The notes under the pieces are model-generated. The model did no database searches, had not been told where the DNA came from, and saw only the letters and a list, made by a program, of their open reading frames with translations. This document shows positions 42,830-52,087 of a stretch of 64,000 nucleotides of DNA, piece by piece (within the stretch, counting starts at the first letter, position 1; each line of letters opens with the position of its first letter). The DNA lies in contig DHVR01000072.1 in the NCBI GenBank assembly GCA_002412765.1, positions 50,601-114,600 on the forward strand, read 5' to 3'. The translations under genes were made by a program, and so were the position numbers. The stretch is from Leptolinea sp. UBA5203 (GTDB lineage: Bacteria > Chloroflexota > Anaerolineae > Anaerolineales > Anaerolineaceae).

Positions 42830-43749
42830 TATCTCAGCTCCTGAACTTCGGGCACAAACCCAATTTCATCAATTACTTTTTCCAATTGCTGCATGTACTC
42901 GGCCGAATGCCGATAGTCCACGGGCTCCTTGCGATTCATCAAAGCCACCAGCGCTGCTTCCATCATGTTGGTGCCAAAGGATCGTCCTTCAAGCATGGGA
43001 GTAGTGGTAATCAGGTGTTTAATACCAGCTTTCTTAAAGAGCTCTCGATCCTCTGCAGTGGTGGTGTTTGTAACCACAACTTTTCCATCCATGTGATCTG
43101 GTAAATATTTGGTGATGTAATGGCAATCTCCTGCCAGGACGGACGCCCATTGGTAAGAGGAAATAAACTTCGCTTCATGTTTATCCTGTTCAGCTCCAGT
43201 TGGGTATAACCAATCAAAGGGTACCCTGCCTAAGATAGGAACTAAAAATTTAGCCATACGCACCAAGGCAGGTTCGCTATACATGGGGATGGAAAGTCCA
43301 AGCGAGAACATTAAATCCCCAATCAACGTTTCATAACCGGCTTCCGCAAAGGATTGTACCAGCGCGTATCGATCCACCCCGCTGACGATCATGGCTCGGC
43401 GATTTTCCAGTAAATGACCAAATTCGCGATCCACCACAGCAGCGGCTCTGCGTTCCAGGATGGTTTTAAATCCCGTACCATCCACTACCGGTGTCTGATG
43501 GACATCCCGAGTGAGCGATTCACAATTTTTCAGTGGATACCATTCATCCCGTACTTGTAAGCCGAGGACTGCCCCACCCACACCGAAAGCATCCACCTTA
43601 CCATCCAAGGATCGATACAATTCTGCGGCAGCCTTCATATCTCCGTCAGTACCCCGGCGCTCAAGATGAATTTTCTCGCCCAACAATTCAATCTCTACAG
43701 TTTTATCTCGCTTTGAGGATCCAATACTGATACTGATGGCTGTTTTCAT
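42829..43749 (-). CDS. Conserved protein often annotated quinate 5-dehydrogenase; true function unclear
   Basis: The 306-residue protein resembles a Chloroflexota family labelled quinate 5-dehydrogenase in some databases; I know this label only from general memory and see no clear shikimate-dehydrogenase active site. Visible patterns are ISIGSSKRDKTVEIELLGEK, AFGVGGAVLGLQ, RAMIVSGVDRYALVQSFAEA (possible Rossmann-like motif), GDLMFSLGL and the repeated ITTTPMLEGRSFGTNMMEAA. It starts the operon with the NTP-transferase and the PAP2 phosphatase, suggesting a role in lipid or polyol metabolism. Confidence 0.55.
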   Translation of the reverse strand: MKTAISISIGSSKRDKTVEIELLGEKIHLERRGTDGDMKAAAELYRSLDGKVDAFGVGGAVLGLQVRDEWYPLKNCESLTRDVHQTPVVDGTGFKTILERRAAAVVDREFGHLLENRRAMIVSGVDRYALVQSFAEAGYETLIGDLMFSLGLSIPMYSEPALVRMAKFLVPILGRVPFDWLYPTGAEQDKHEAKFISSYQWASVLAGDCHYITKYLPDHMDGKVVVTNTTTAEDRELFKKAGIKHLITTTPMLEGRSFGTNMMEAALVALMNRKEPVDYRHSAEYMQQLEKVIDEIGFVPEVQELR

Positions 43750-44088
43750 TTTTTTCTCCAGAAAGGTGTTGAATGTGAGTATACCCCGATTGCGGCGGAG
43801 TTGTAAACAGGGTTCCCTTCCCCTTGTTTTCGAATTAGAACAATCTAATCCCTTTTTTCAATAATGTGTTTTAGAAAATTGGATATACTTATTATCATCC
43901 TTTAAATGAAGCGTTTTATGCGTATTTCCAATAAATCTATCGGTATTTCACCCAAATTGGACATGTTGGGGAAACTTGACCCGTTTAAATCGGGAGCATA
44001 TACACATGACAAAAATTAGCGTATATTGTATAACTATTTGATCTGTTTAGACGAGCATATAACCACAAAGCAAGAGGAGGTTTAAAAT
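43750..44088. promoter_or_regulatory. Intergenic region with candidate promoter of the hydrogenase operon
   Basis: The gap separates the divergent quinate-dehydrogenase-like gene from the hydrogenase operon. A weak candidate is ATGACA at 44006 with TATAAC at 44029 (17-bp spacing). The first structural gene starts at 44089 after AAGAGGAGG. No other feature stands out. Confidence 0.4.
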
Positions 44089-44571
44089 ATGCAATACATC
44101 TTGATCGCAGCGGGTTTACTGGTATGTGCGATCCAGGCTGTCCGAGTGCAAAAGTTATTGCCATCAGCATTATGGCTGGCTGGAGCCAGTGCCCTGGTCG
44201 CCCTGCTTATGTACCTGCTTGGCGCACCCGAAGTAGCTGTTATTGAACTCAGTGTGGGCGCCGGATTAGTAACTGTACTTTTTGTATTTGCGATAAATAT
44301 CGCCGGTGAAGAGCCACTCACTCAGAAACCCCTGCTCCCCAAAGGATTAGCATGGGTTTTTGTTTTATTGGCGGTCGGCCTGATCGGCTGGCTCATTTTG
44401 CCCTTGATGAACATCCCCATCCCTGGACCTTCCTTCACCGATTTCACGACAGCCTTATGGCAGGAACGCAGTTTGGACGTGCTTTTACAGATCGTCCTGA
44501 TTTTTGCCGGTATCCTGGGCGTGTTGGGCTTGTTGGAAGAAGGCAGACACCACGAAGCAGAGGAAAAATAA
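44089..44571 (+). CDS. MbhD/MrpA-C-terminal-like membrane subunit of the hydrogenase
   Basis: The 160-residue protein has about five hydrophobic helices. LGAPEVAVIELSVGAGLVTV corresponds to the DUF4040/MbhD motif found in Mrp antiporters and membrane-bound hydrogenases, with a conserved acidic residue inside a helix. It probably belongs to the ion-translocating module that couples H2 metabolism to H+ or Na+ transport. It is the first gene of the eleven-gene operon and is followed 1 base later by the MnhC-like gene. Confidence 0.75.
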   Translation: MQYILIAAGLLVCAIQAVRVQKLLPSALWLAGASALVALLMYLLGAPEVAVIELSVGAGLVTVLFVFAINIAGEEPLTQKPLLPKGLAWVFVLLAVGLIGWLILPLMNIPIPGPSFTDFTTALWQERSLDVLLQIVLIFAGILGVLGLLEEGRHHEAEEK

Positions 44572-44572
44572 G

Positions 44573-44884
44573 ATGGACTTTTCAATTCCTACCATTATTT
44601 TCATTGTCGTCATCGCTCTGCTGGGCATAGGATTCTACGGTTTGCTGATGACCCGTAACTTGATTAAGGTTATTGTCGCCTTACAGTTGTTGGTTAAAAG
44701 CATCATGTTGGCTTTTGTGTTTGCAGGACAGATGACAGGCAATGCAGGGTTAGGCCAAAGCATGGCCCTGACCGTTATTGTCGCCGATACCATTGTTGCG
44801 GTTGTCGGTATGGCGCTGGCAGTTCAGGTACGCAAGAATTTTGGTACCCTGGATCTAAAAGCATTGACCACCCTGCGGAGGTAA
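44573..44884 (+). CDS. NuoK/MnhC-like membrane subunit
   Basis: The 103-residue protein has three helices and matches NuoK/MrpC: FYGLLMTRNLIKVIVALQLL and LTVIVADTIVAVVGMALAVQ. It forms part of the proton channel between the antiporter-like subunits. The ATG at 44573 is 1 base after the preceding stop. Confidence 0.85.
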   Translation: MDFSIPTIIFIVVIALLGIGFYGLLMTRNLIKVIVALQLLVKSIMLAFVFAGQMTGNAGLGQSMALTVIVADTIVAVVGMALAVQVRKNFGTLDLKALTTLRR

Positions 44885-44887
44885 TCG

Positions 44888-46636
44888 ATGGCAGCACTTC
44901 TCATTGGATTAAGTATTGGCCTGCCCTGGTTGGGTGCATTTCTTGTTTGGCTGCCCGGGGACAAACACCCCAAGATGCAGCATACGCTGGCAATCCTGTT
45001 CGCGGTCGCCACGGGTATTGCCGCTACATTTTTACTTGGAAACACCTCAGCTGAAACCGCCTTAACCATCCCTGTCGGTGGCGTTTTTGGTGATTTCACC
45101 TTCGTAGCCGATGGGCTGGGAGTTTTCCTGGCTGTTGTCGCAACCGTTATTGGTAGTCTGGCAGTCATTTTTTCTTATGATTATATGCATGGCGAAAAAC
45201 AATTGGGCCGCTATTATGCACTGGTTCTATTCTTCATCGGTGCAATGGTCGGATTGGTCTTATCCAGTAACTTACTGCTCGTTTTCGTATTCTGGGAAAT
45301 CACAGCCCTATGTTCTTATGCCTTGATCTCCTTTAATAATGACGATCCGAAAGCAGTTGCCGGTGGCATGAAAGCCCTGATCATCACTCAATTGGGCGGT
45401 ATCGGCCTGCTGGCTGGCGCATTATTGGTTTATGTCAATTTTGGCACCTACGATTTGAATGTGTTTTTGGCCCAAGCCCATACCCTGCCTGCGAATGTTT
45501 TAGCCATCGCAGCTTTTGGGTTCCTGATCGCAGCCGCCGCGAAATCCTCGCAGTTTCCCTTCCACACCTGGCTGCCGGATGCCATGGAAGCCCCAACGCC
45601 CATCAGCGCTTTGATCCATGCGGCGACGATGGTGAATGCAGGCGTTTACCTGCTGATCCGTTTCTACCCGGCCTTTGAAGCCGTTCCAGGCTGGCGAACG
45701 GCAGTGGTGTTGGTCGGTATGATCTCTGCCCTCTTATCCGCAGTCATGGCCATTGTGGCCACCGACCTCAAACGGGTTTTGGCTTATTCCACGGTGAGTC
45801 AATTGGGCTACATGGTTTACTCTGTTGGCGCCGGCGGCATCTTCGCCGCTCAGTTCCATCTGCTCAGCCATGCCGTCTTTAAAGCCTTATTATTCCTGGC
45901 TGCCGGTGCGGTCATTCACATTGTTCACACCCGCAACCTGGCTGATATGGGCGGACTGGGGAAGAAAATGCCCTTTGTTCGCACCGTCTTTATCATCGGT
46001 GCCTTGGCTCTGGCTGGAATTCCAATCTTAAACGGATTCTGGTCCAAGGAAATGATTCTGGAAGCTGGTTTATTGCACGGCCCCATCTGGGCATACTACA
46101 TCATGGTCTTTGTCGCCGGGTTAACCGCGTTGTACACGTTCCGCTGCGTCTCCCTGGTTTTCTTTGGGGAAGCCCGCTCCAAGCTGCATGCTCACGATGC
46201 CACCCCCGCCATGAAGATTTCCCTCAGTCTTCTTGCTTTGGGTTCGCTCACCACCTGGCTGCTTGCCGGACCTTTCTCCAGCATGATGCACAATACCCTG
46301 CCCTTTCATGAAATCCATGCTCTGTCCACCGTCGAAATCCTCAAGGAAGTTGTTTTGGCTCCCGCCACACTGATCGCCCTGACGGTGGTCGCCCTGGGAT
46401 TGATTGCCTGGTGGCAGCGCAACGCACTGAAAGGCGTCAGCAAAGCTTTAAGTGGCGTCGGCTCTGCCGCTCGCAATCATTTCGGCTTTGAAGCTATCAA
46501 CAAGAGCATTGTAGACGTAACGTTCAGCAGTGCAGAATCCTTACGCAACGCACAAACGGGCATCATCAATTGGAATATTCTCTACATTCTGGCCGGTTTG
46601 GTTATTCTAATGGCTATTTTGGCCCTGGGAGCATAA
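44888..46636 (+). CDS. NuoL/MrpA-like proton- or sodium-pumping subunit
   Basis: The 582-residue membrane protein has about 14-16 helices. Motifs are NLLLVFVFWEITALCSYALI, SSQFPFHTWLPDAMEAPTPI (with the His/Lys proton path), IHAATMVNAGVYL and DLKRVLAYSTVSQLGYM. The C-terminal extension beyond the core is longer than in NuoM/N and fits NuoL/MrpA. It is one of two antiporter-like subunits of the complex. Confidence 0.88.
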   Translation: MAALLIGLSIGLPWLGAFLVWLPGDKHPKMQHTLAILFAVATGIAATFLLGNTSAETALTIPVGGVFGDFTFVADGLGVFLAVVATVIGSLAVIFSYDYMHGEKQLGRYYALVLFFIGAMVGLVLSSNLLLVFVFWEITALCSYALISFNNDDPKAVAGGMKALIITQLGGIGLLAGALLVYVNFGTYDLNVFLAQAHTLPANVLAIAAFGFLIAAAAKSSQFPFHTWLPDAMEAPTPISALIHAATMVNAGVYLLIRFYPAFEAVPGWRTAVVLVGMISALLSAVMAIVATDLKRVLAYSTVSQLGYMVYSVGAGGIFAAQFHLLSHAVFKALLFLAAGAVIHIVHTRNLADMGGLGKKMPFVRTVFIIGALALAGIPILNGFWSKEMILEAGLLHGPIWAYYIMVFVAGLTALYTFRCVSLVFFGEARSKLHAHDATPAMKISLSLLALGSLTTWLLAGPFSSMMHNTLPFHEIHALSTVEILKEVVLAPATLIALTVVALGLIAWWQRNALKGVSKALSGVGSAARNHFGFEAINKSIVDVTFSSAESLRNAQTGIINWNILYILAGLVILMAILALGA

Positions 46637-46640
46637 CGAT

Positions 46641-48155
46641 ATGAATACATCCAATGCAATACTCTGGCTGATTGCCATCCCGTTATTCTCATCTCCCATC
46701 ATTTATTTGTTGGGCCGCATTGTCATGCGCGCGCAGAAATCCCAGCAGGCTTTCCGTCCGGCAAAACTGCTCGCGGTGATTGCCCTGCTTGCGACTGCCT
46801 ATCCCCTATACATTGCTGGAGATGCCTACCTGACGGACGGCACCTATCAGATTCAAATTAACAGCATCACCCTCCAAATGGACGGCATTGCCCTGCTCCT
46901 GTCCGGCATCGTTCTGGGACTTGGACTGATGGCTACCATCTTCTCCGCTACCTACATGAAAGGGGACATTGGCGAAGAAAAATTCTATGCCCTGCTCACC
47001 GCCCTGATCGGCAGTATCATCGGCCTGGGTTTGGCTGGCGACTTGTTCAATATGTGGGTCTGGTTCGAAGCCATGACCATCACCGGATATACCCTGGTGG
47101 CTTTTTATCAGGATCAGAAGGGGTCCCTGGAAGCTGGCGTCAAATACCTGGTTCAAAGTGCGGCCGGTTCCGTGCTGGTTTTATTGGGCATCGTGCTGGT
47201 CTTCATGGAAACCAGTACAGTAAACTTGGCTGAAATTCATGCAGCCATCACTGGACCTTCCATATCACTGCTGGTTGCCGGCGCCTTATTCATCATCGGT
47301 TTTGGTGTGAAAACAGCGCTGGTTCCTTTACACACCTGGCTCCCGGATGCTCACTCCCAGGCTCCCAGCGGCATCAGTGCTATGCTTTCCGGTGTAGTCA
47401 TTGAAGCCGGCTTGATCTGTATTTTACGCTCCGTGGGTGCCATTTCCGCCGCCAGTAATCAGTGGGGCCTCATTTTATTGGTCATGGGTGCCTTGAACAT
47501 CGCCCTGGGTAACATGATGGCCTTACGCCAAACCGAAGTGAAACGCTTGCTGGCTTACTCCAGTATCGGCCACGTCGGCTATATGCTGGTTGGTTTTGGT
47601 GCAGCGCTTAGTTTTGGTACCTTAGACGGCGCAGCCGGTGGATTCTTCCACATGACCACCCATGCCTTGATGAAAGGCCTGGCCTTCTTCAGTGCCGGAA
47701 CCCTGCTTTACACCCTGCATCTGGCCAACGGCAACCACGAACCTCTGGTTCTGGATGACCTGAATGGCGTTTCCAAACGCTATCCCATTTTGGCATTGTG
47801 CTTCAGTATTGCCCTGCTGGCTTTGGGCGGCTTGCCCCCACTGGCTGGCTTTATGTCCAAATGGCAGATTTTTGTAGCCGGTTTCCAAACCCAAAATATC
47901 TGGGTACAAGCCTTGGTCATCTTTGCAGCATTGAACAGTGTTTTATCCCTGGGATATTATGCCCCTATGGTTAATCGCATGTACCGCAAAGAACCCTCTG
48001 CCATCGTTGCCACCGGCAAACCGATAACCTTCAGCCTGGGTTTCCCCATCATCATCTTCACCCTGCTGGTGATCGTGATTGGCTACTGGCCGACAATGTT
48101 CAGTTGGATCACAGGCCCTGCTGCCAACAGTTTGCTCGCAGCCTTTGGCGCATAA
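46641..48155 (+). CDS. NuoM/N/MrpD-like proton- or sodium-pumping subunit
   Basis: The 504-residue membrane protein has about 14 helices: ALVPLHTWLPDAHSQAPSGI, LSGVVIEAGLICIL, LRQTEVKRLLAYSSIGHVGY and GGLPPLAGFMSKW. It is the second antiporter-like subunit (MbhH/MrpD type). Two pumping subunits suggest a complex that conserves a fair amount of energy. Confidence 0.88.
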   Translation: MNTSNAILWLIAIPLFSSPIIYLLGRIVMRAQKSQQAFRPAKLLAVIALLATAYPLYIAGDAYLTDGTYQIQINSITLQMDGIALLLSGIVLGLGLMATIFSATYMKGDIGEEKFYALLTALIGSIIGLGLAGDLFNMWVWFEAMTITGYTLVAFYQDQKGSLEAGVKYLVQSAAGSVLVLLGIVLVFMETSTVNLAEIHAAITGPSISLLVAGALFIIGFGVKTALVPLHTWLPDAHSQAPSGISAMLSGVVIEAGLICILRSVGAISAASNQWGLILLVMGALNIALGNMMALRQTEVKRLLAYSSIGHVGYMLVGFGAALSFGTLDGAAGGFFHMTTHALMKGLAFFSAGTLLYTLHLANGNHEPLVLDDLNGVSKRYPILALCFSIALLALGGLPPLAGFMSKWQIFVAGFQTQNIWVQALVIFAALNSVLSLGYYAPMVNRMYRKEPSAIVATGKPITFSLGFPIIIFTLLVIVIGYWPTMFSWITGPAANSLLAAFGA

Positions 48156-48167
48156 CTAGGAGATCAT

Positions 48168-48479
48168 ATGGAAATAATTCTTACTCCCCCTCTCGCGTTC
48201 TTGATTTATGTTCCCCTGGTTTTGATCATTACGGGCGTTGGCAGATATTTGGCAGGCGCCAGTGACCCCAGTGATTTGAAATCCAGTATCTATGGAAGTG
48301 GTGAAGTCGGACCCACCAGTGCATCCGCACCGGGATATCGCCCATTCTTCTTAATTACCTTCTTTTTCGCTATTCTGCATTTGGGAATGTTGGTCTTGGC
48401 CACCGGCGGCTTGACCCCGGTCTCCGGCATCTTCCTGCTCGGGTTGATTCTTTGCCTGGTCGCCCTGGTACTTGGATAA
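48168..48479 (+). CDS. NuoA-like membrane subunit
   Basis: The 103-residue protein has three helices and the NuoA/MbhI-like pattern SSIYGSGEVGPTSASAPGYR, then FFLITFFFAILHLGMLVLAT. Complex I NuoA has a similar cytoplasmic loop. It joins the membrane arm to the hydrogenase module. A 62-base gap with AAAGTGAGGAAG precedes the next gene. Confidence 0.75.
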   Translation: MEIILTPPLAFLIYVPLVLIITGVGRYLAGASDPSDLKSSIYGSGEVGPTSASAPGYRPFFLITFFFAILHLGMLVLATGGLTPVSGIFLLGLILCLVALVLG

Positions 48480-48541
48480 GCGGATTAATTGGTAATATAA
48501 GGTACAATTAGGTTGATTTACACAACAAAAAGTGAGGAAGT

Positions 48542-49063
48542 ATGGCGCTAAAGCTAGATGCCCCCTGGCAGAATGCCGTGGACCAGGTAAAAAACTGGGC
48601 TCGCATCAATTCTCCCTGGGCTATCCATTTCAACAGCGGATCCTGCAACGGATGTGATATTGAATTACTGGCAACCCTGACTCCCCGTTTTGACGTCGAA
48701 CGATTTGGCATCAAACTCCAGGGCAGTCCCCGACATGCAGATGTGCTCATTTGCACGGGTGCCGTCAGTTTGCAGCAGAAAGATCGATTGCTGCGTATTT
48801 ATGAACAAATGCCTGATCCTAAATTCGTCATTGCCCTGGGCGCCTGCGGTATTTCTGGCGGCGTTTTACAAGGCTGTTACGGCGTAGTAGGCGGCATTGG
48901 TGATGTGATTCCTGTGGATGTTTACGTCCCGGGCTGTCCCCCGCGACCGGAAGCCATTATTTATGGGGTAGCACAACTGTTGGAAAGTTTGAAAAATCCG
49001 GTAGTGCGCTCCCAAAAAATTGAACAGACTGGTGATTCCTCTGAATCCCAGACATCCAACTAA
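48542..49063 (+). CDS. Hydrogenase small subunit (NuoB/MbhJ-like), proximal [4Fe-4S] cluster
   Basis: The 173-residue protein has four cluster cysteines: CNGCDIELLATLTPRFDVER, the Cys in ALGACGISGG and GCPPRPEAIIYGVAQLLESL. This spacing is that of NuoB and group 4 [NiFe] hydrogenase small subunits. It passes electrons between the NiFe site and the ferredoxin-like subunit. Confidence 0.93.
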   Translation: MALKLDAPWQNAVDQVKNWARINSPWAIHFNSGSCNGCDIELLATLTPRFDVERFGIKLQGSPRHADVLICTGAVSLQQKDRLLRIYEQMPDPKFVIALGACGISGGVLQGCYGVVGGIGDVIPVDVYVPGCPPRPEAIIYGVAQLLESLKNPVVRSQKIEQTGDSSESQTSN

Positions 49064-49076
49064 GGAGGCGGATTTT

Positions 49077-49544
49077 ATGGATACACCTACCGCTCTAGAT
49101 AAAGTGGAAGAACTGTTAAAACCTTGGACCGAAGCCGTGCAAAAACCCTTCGAAAACCGGGTGGATATTAACATTCAAGCCAAGAATTTCCTGTCCGTGG
49201 TAAGGACCCTCCTGGATGCCCGCTGGGGATACCTTTCCGCCATCACCGGTGTGGATCGTCCCGGAGAAACCGCAGAGACCAGTCATATCGAACTGCTCTA
49301 TCATTTCTGCGAAGACGCAGCTATATTAACCCTGCGAATCAACCTGCCCTATAATAATGCAGTCATTGACTCCGTTTGCGGCATGATTCCCTCTGTAACT
49401 TTATATGAACGAGAAACAATCGAAATGTTTGGTGTCACCATAACCAACACCCCGGATACAGACCACCTGCTGCTGCCTGATGGATGGCCAGAGGGTGTCT
49501 ACCCACTGCGCAAGTCGTTTACCGGTTTAGGAACCTCAGCCTAG
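49077..49544 (+). CDS. NuoC/MbhK-like 30-kDa subunit
   Basis: The 155-residue protein starts at the ATG at 49077 after AAGGAGG. RTLLDARWGYLSAITGVD and the signature ETIEMFGVTITNTPDTDHLL with LPDGWPEGVYPLRKSF define the 30-kDa subunit. It binds the large subunit on the hydrophilic arm. Confidence 0.92.
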   Translation: MDTPTALDKVEELLKPWTEAVQKPFENRVDINIQAKNFLSVVRTLLDARWGYLSAITGVDRPGETAETSHIELLYHFCEDAAILTLRINLPYNNAVIDSVCGMIPSVTLYERETIEMFGVTITNTPDTDHLLLPDGWPEGVYPLRKSFTGLGTSA

Positions 49545-49563
49545 GCTTCAAGAGGAGTAGCAA

Positions 49564-50742
49564 ATGGAAACTCAAGAAACGAAAAAATTTATTGTCCCCA
49601 TTGGGCCCCAACATCCTGCTTTAAAAGAGCCAGGGCATTTTGAATTCTCAGTGGACGGGGAAATTGTAACCACCGCTTCCGCCCGCCTGGGATATGTCCA
49701 TCGCGGGATTGAAAAAGGCACCGAAAGCCGCACCTGGATTCAAAATTTGTATTTACTGGAACGTATTTGCGGCATCTGCTCCCACATTCACGGTACCGTC
49801 TACGCCATGGGCGTGGAGAAACTTGCCGGCGTGGAGATCTCCCCTCGCGCCAAAGCCAACCGCACCCTGATCGCCGAGATGGAACGCATCCACAGCCACA
49901 TGTTGTGGTGGGGCGTTGCTGCTCACGAAGGCGGATTCGATACTCTGTTCATGTACACCTGGCGCGACCGTGAAACCGTCATGGATATGCTGGAAGCCGT
50001 CAGCGGCAACCGCGTGAATTACAGCTCCAACCTGATCGGCGGCGTCAAATATGATATCACCCCGGAAGTCAGTGATCAAATCAAACGGGGCGTTGATTTC
50101 CTGGAAGAACGCACCCATTACTATCTCAAAGTCATCACCTCCGATGAAACCTTCATCGGCCGTACCCGCAATATCGGCACCATGAGCAAAGAGACCGCAG
50201 AATTATTGGGCGCAGTCGGCCCAACCGCCCGCGCCTCCGGCGTCATGCGCGATATCCGCGTCAACGATCCCTATGGAGCTTATCCTGACTTCCCGGTGAA
50301 AATCGTAACGGACACCAAAGGCGATCTCGAAGCCCGCTTCATCGTGCGCCTGAATGAGCTCTTTGAGTCCTTCCGCATTATTCGCGAAATTCTGGATCAC
50401 ATGCCCGAAGGCGAATTAGCTGTACGCGTACCCCGCAAAATTCCTGCTGGGAATGTGGTCATGCGCGTGGAAGCCCCCCGCGGTGAATTGTTGTACTACA
50501 TCGAAAGTGACGGCGGTGACAAACCCTATCGCGTGAAAGTGCGCACCCCCACTCTGCCCAACTGGGGCTCTGTCATCACAACATCCATTGGACATAACCT
50601 TGCGGATATTCCAATGATTCTGGCCGGTATTGACCCCTGTTTCTCCTGCAACGACCGTATGGTAAGGGTCAAACAAACCGATTCAACCCGGACAATGAGC
50701 TGGGAAGATCTCCGATTGCATGGAATCGAGTATTACAAATGA
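49564..50742 (+). CDS. [NiFe] hydrogenase group 4 large (catalytic) subunit
   Basis: The 392-residue protein resembles NuoD overall (IGPQHPALKEPGHFEF, LGYVHRGIE) but keeps both CxxC pairs that bind the NiFe centre: ERICGICSHIHG near residue 65 and DPCFSCNDR near residue 360. NuoD lacks these, so this is a hydrogenase, not complex I. After the last motif 27 residues follow (from MVRVKQTDS), fitting a C-terminal tail removed after the Arg by the maturation protease encoded at the operon end. The start follows AGAGGAG. Confidence 0.93.
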   Translation: METQETKKFIVPIGPQHPALKEPGHFEFSVDGEIVTTASARLGYVHRGIEKGTESRTWIQNLYLLERICGICSHIHGTVYAMGVEKLAGVEISPRAKANRTLIAEMERIHSHMLWWGVAAHEGGFDTLFMYTWRDRETVMDMLEAVSGNRVNYSSNLIGGVKYDITPEVSDQIKRGVDFLEERTHYYLKVITSDETFIGRTRNIGTMSKETAELLGAVGPTARASGVMRDIRVNDPYGAYPDFPVKIVTDTKGDLEARFIVRLNELFESFRIIREILDHMPEGELAVRVPRKIPAGNVVMRVEAPRGELLYYIESDGGDKPYRVKVRTPTLPNWGSVITTSIGHNLADIPMILAGIDPCFSCNDRMVRVKQTDSTRTMSWEDLRLHGIEYYK

Positions 50743-51665
50743 GCATTAATATTCCTCCTGTCATAGCATTGTTGTTTTTCCCCGGCGGGTTGTTCTTACT
50801 TTCCATCAGCACGATTTATGAATGGATTGACCGCAAGGCGGTTGCTCTTTTCCAAAACCGTGTCGGACCGCGATGGTTTCAACCCGTGGCTGACGTCATC
50901 AAACTGCTGGCGAAAGAAGAAATCGTCCCCACCGGCGTGGATAAAACCCTCTTCATCGGTTTACCCGTCATTGGATTGGCTTCTGCCCTAACTTCCGCCT
51001 TGTATGTGCCCATGTTCGGCCTGACGCCGGTATTCAGTTTCCAGGGTGACCTGGTGGTGGTGCTGTACATGCTCAGTGTGCTGACCCTCTGCCTCGGTCT
51101 GGCGGGTGCAAACTCCATTGACCGTTTCTCCATCATTGGCGCCACCCGTACCCTGACCCAGCTCTTCTCCTACGAAGCCCCCTTCTTGCTGGCTCTTCTG
51201 GGACCGGCTCTGGTCGCTGGCACATGGAACATCAGTGAAGTCATGGTTTATACCAAAACCCACACATGGTTGATCCTGCCTCAGTTCATTGGCTTTGTGG
51301 TCGCGCTGATCGGCTTAATGGGCAAGCTGGAATTACCTCCCTTCGATGCCCCGGAAGCCGAATCCGAAATTGTCGCCGGCGCTTTAACCGAATACAGCGG
51401 CCGCGGCTTTGCCATTTTCCGTATCGGCAAAGATGTGGAATTGGTCATCGGCCTGACCCTGATCGGCGCTTTCTATCTGGGCGGTTATTTCTCTCCTCTG
51501 GATTTCATCCTCAAAACAGCCGCAATCTTAATGGTCATGGCCTTGCTGCAATCCCTCTTCGCCCGCCTGCGCATTGACCAGACAGTGGGTCTTTGGTGGC
51601 GGCTTGGCGCACTACTGGCCCTGCTGCAATTGTTGATCATCATCGTTGGGAGGATCTTATGGTAG
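50739..51665 (+). CDS. NuoH/MbhM-like membrane anchor subunit
   Basis: The 308-residue membrane protein has eight helices: STIYEWIDRKAVALFQNRVG, PRWFQPVADVIKLLAKEE, and EAESEIVAGALTEYSGRGFA, the acidic loop that contacts the quinone-like chamber in complex I. It connects the hydrogenase arm to the antiporter module. Its ATG overlaps the preceding stop (4 bases) and its stop overlaps the next gene by 7. Confidence 0.93.
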   Translation: MSINIPPVIALLFFPGGLFLLSISTIYEWIDRKAVALFQNRVGPRWFQPVADVIKLLAKEEIVPTGVDKTLFIGLPVIGLASALTSALYVPMFGLTPVFSFQGDLVVVLYMLSVLTLCLGLAGANSIDRFSIIGATRTLTQLFSYEAPFLLALLGPALVAGTWNISEVMVYTKTHTWLILPQFIGFVVALIGLMGKLELPPFDAPEAESEIVAGALTEYSGRGFAIFRIGKDVELVIGLTLIGAFYLGGYFSPLDFILKTAAILMVMALLQSLFARLRIDQTVGLWWRLGALLALLQLLIIIVGRILW

Positions 51666-52087
51666 AACTTGGATCATTACTTGGAAACGCCTTAAAATCC
51701 CTCTTCAGTAAACCGGCTACCCAACAGTACCCGGCAGTGAAGACAGCAACCCCCATCAGCCTGCGCGGCGCGTTGGTCTATGATGCCGACAAATGCACCG
51801 GATGTAACATGTGTGCCAAAGACTGCCCTGCAGACGCGATCGAAATTCTGGTCGTGGACCGCAAGGAAAAGAAATTTGTCATGCGATACCATTATGACCG
51901 CTGCGTCTTTTGTGCTCAGTGCGTGTCATCTTGCAAGTTTGATTGTCTGCAAATGTCCAATGAAGAATGGGAATTGGCAGCCGTCGAAAAAGAACCTTTC
52001 ACCGTCTATTACGGTAAGGAAGAAAATGTCAAATTCATCCTGGATCAAGCAGCTTCAGGAAACACTGAAGCAAGTCTCGAAGGATAA
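51659..52087 (+). CDS. NuoI/MbhN-like 2x[4Fe-4S] ferredoxin subunit
   Basis: The 142-residue protein starts at the ATG at 51659. Two cluster motifs are seen: CTGCNMCAKDCPADAIEI and CVFCAQCVSSCKFDCLQM. It passes electrons from ferredoxin to the small subunit. The end of the gene is read in another frame by the maturation protease gene, 62 bases deep. Confidence 0.93.
   Translation: MVELGSLLGNALKSLFSKPATQQYPAVKTATPISLRGALVYDADKCTGCNMCAKDCPADAIEILVVDRKEKKFVMRYHYDRCVFCAQCVSSCKFDCLQMSNEEWELAAVEKEPFTVYYGKEENVKFILDQAASGNTEASLEG

Noticed and set aside
44089..52087. Interpretation as respiratory complex I (nuo) operon
   Set aside because: The large subunit has both NiFe-binding CxxC pairs, nuoE/F/G are missing and a hydrogenase maturation protease is in the operon.
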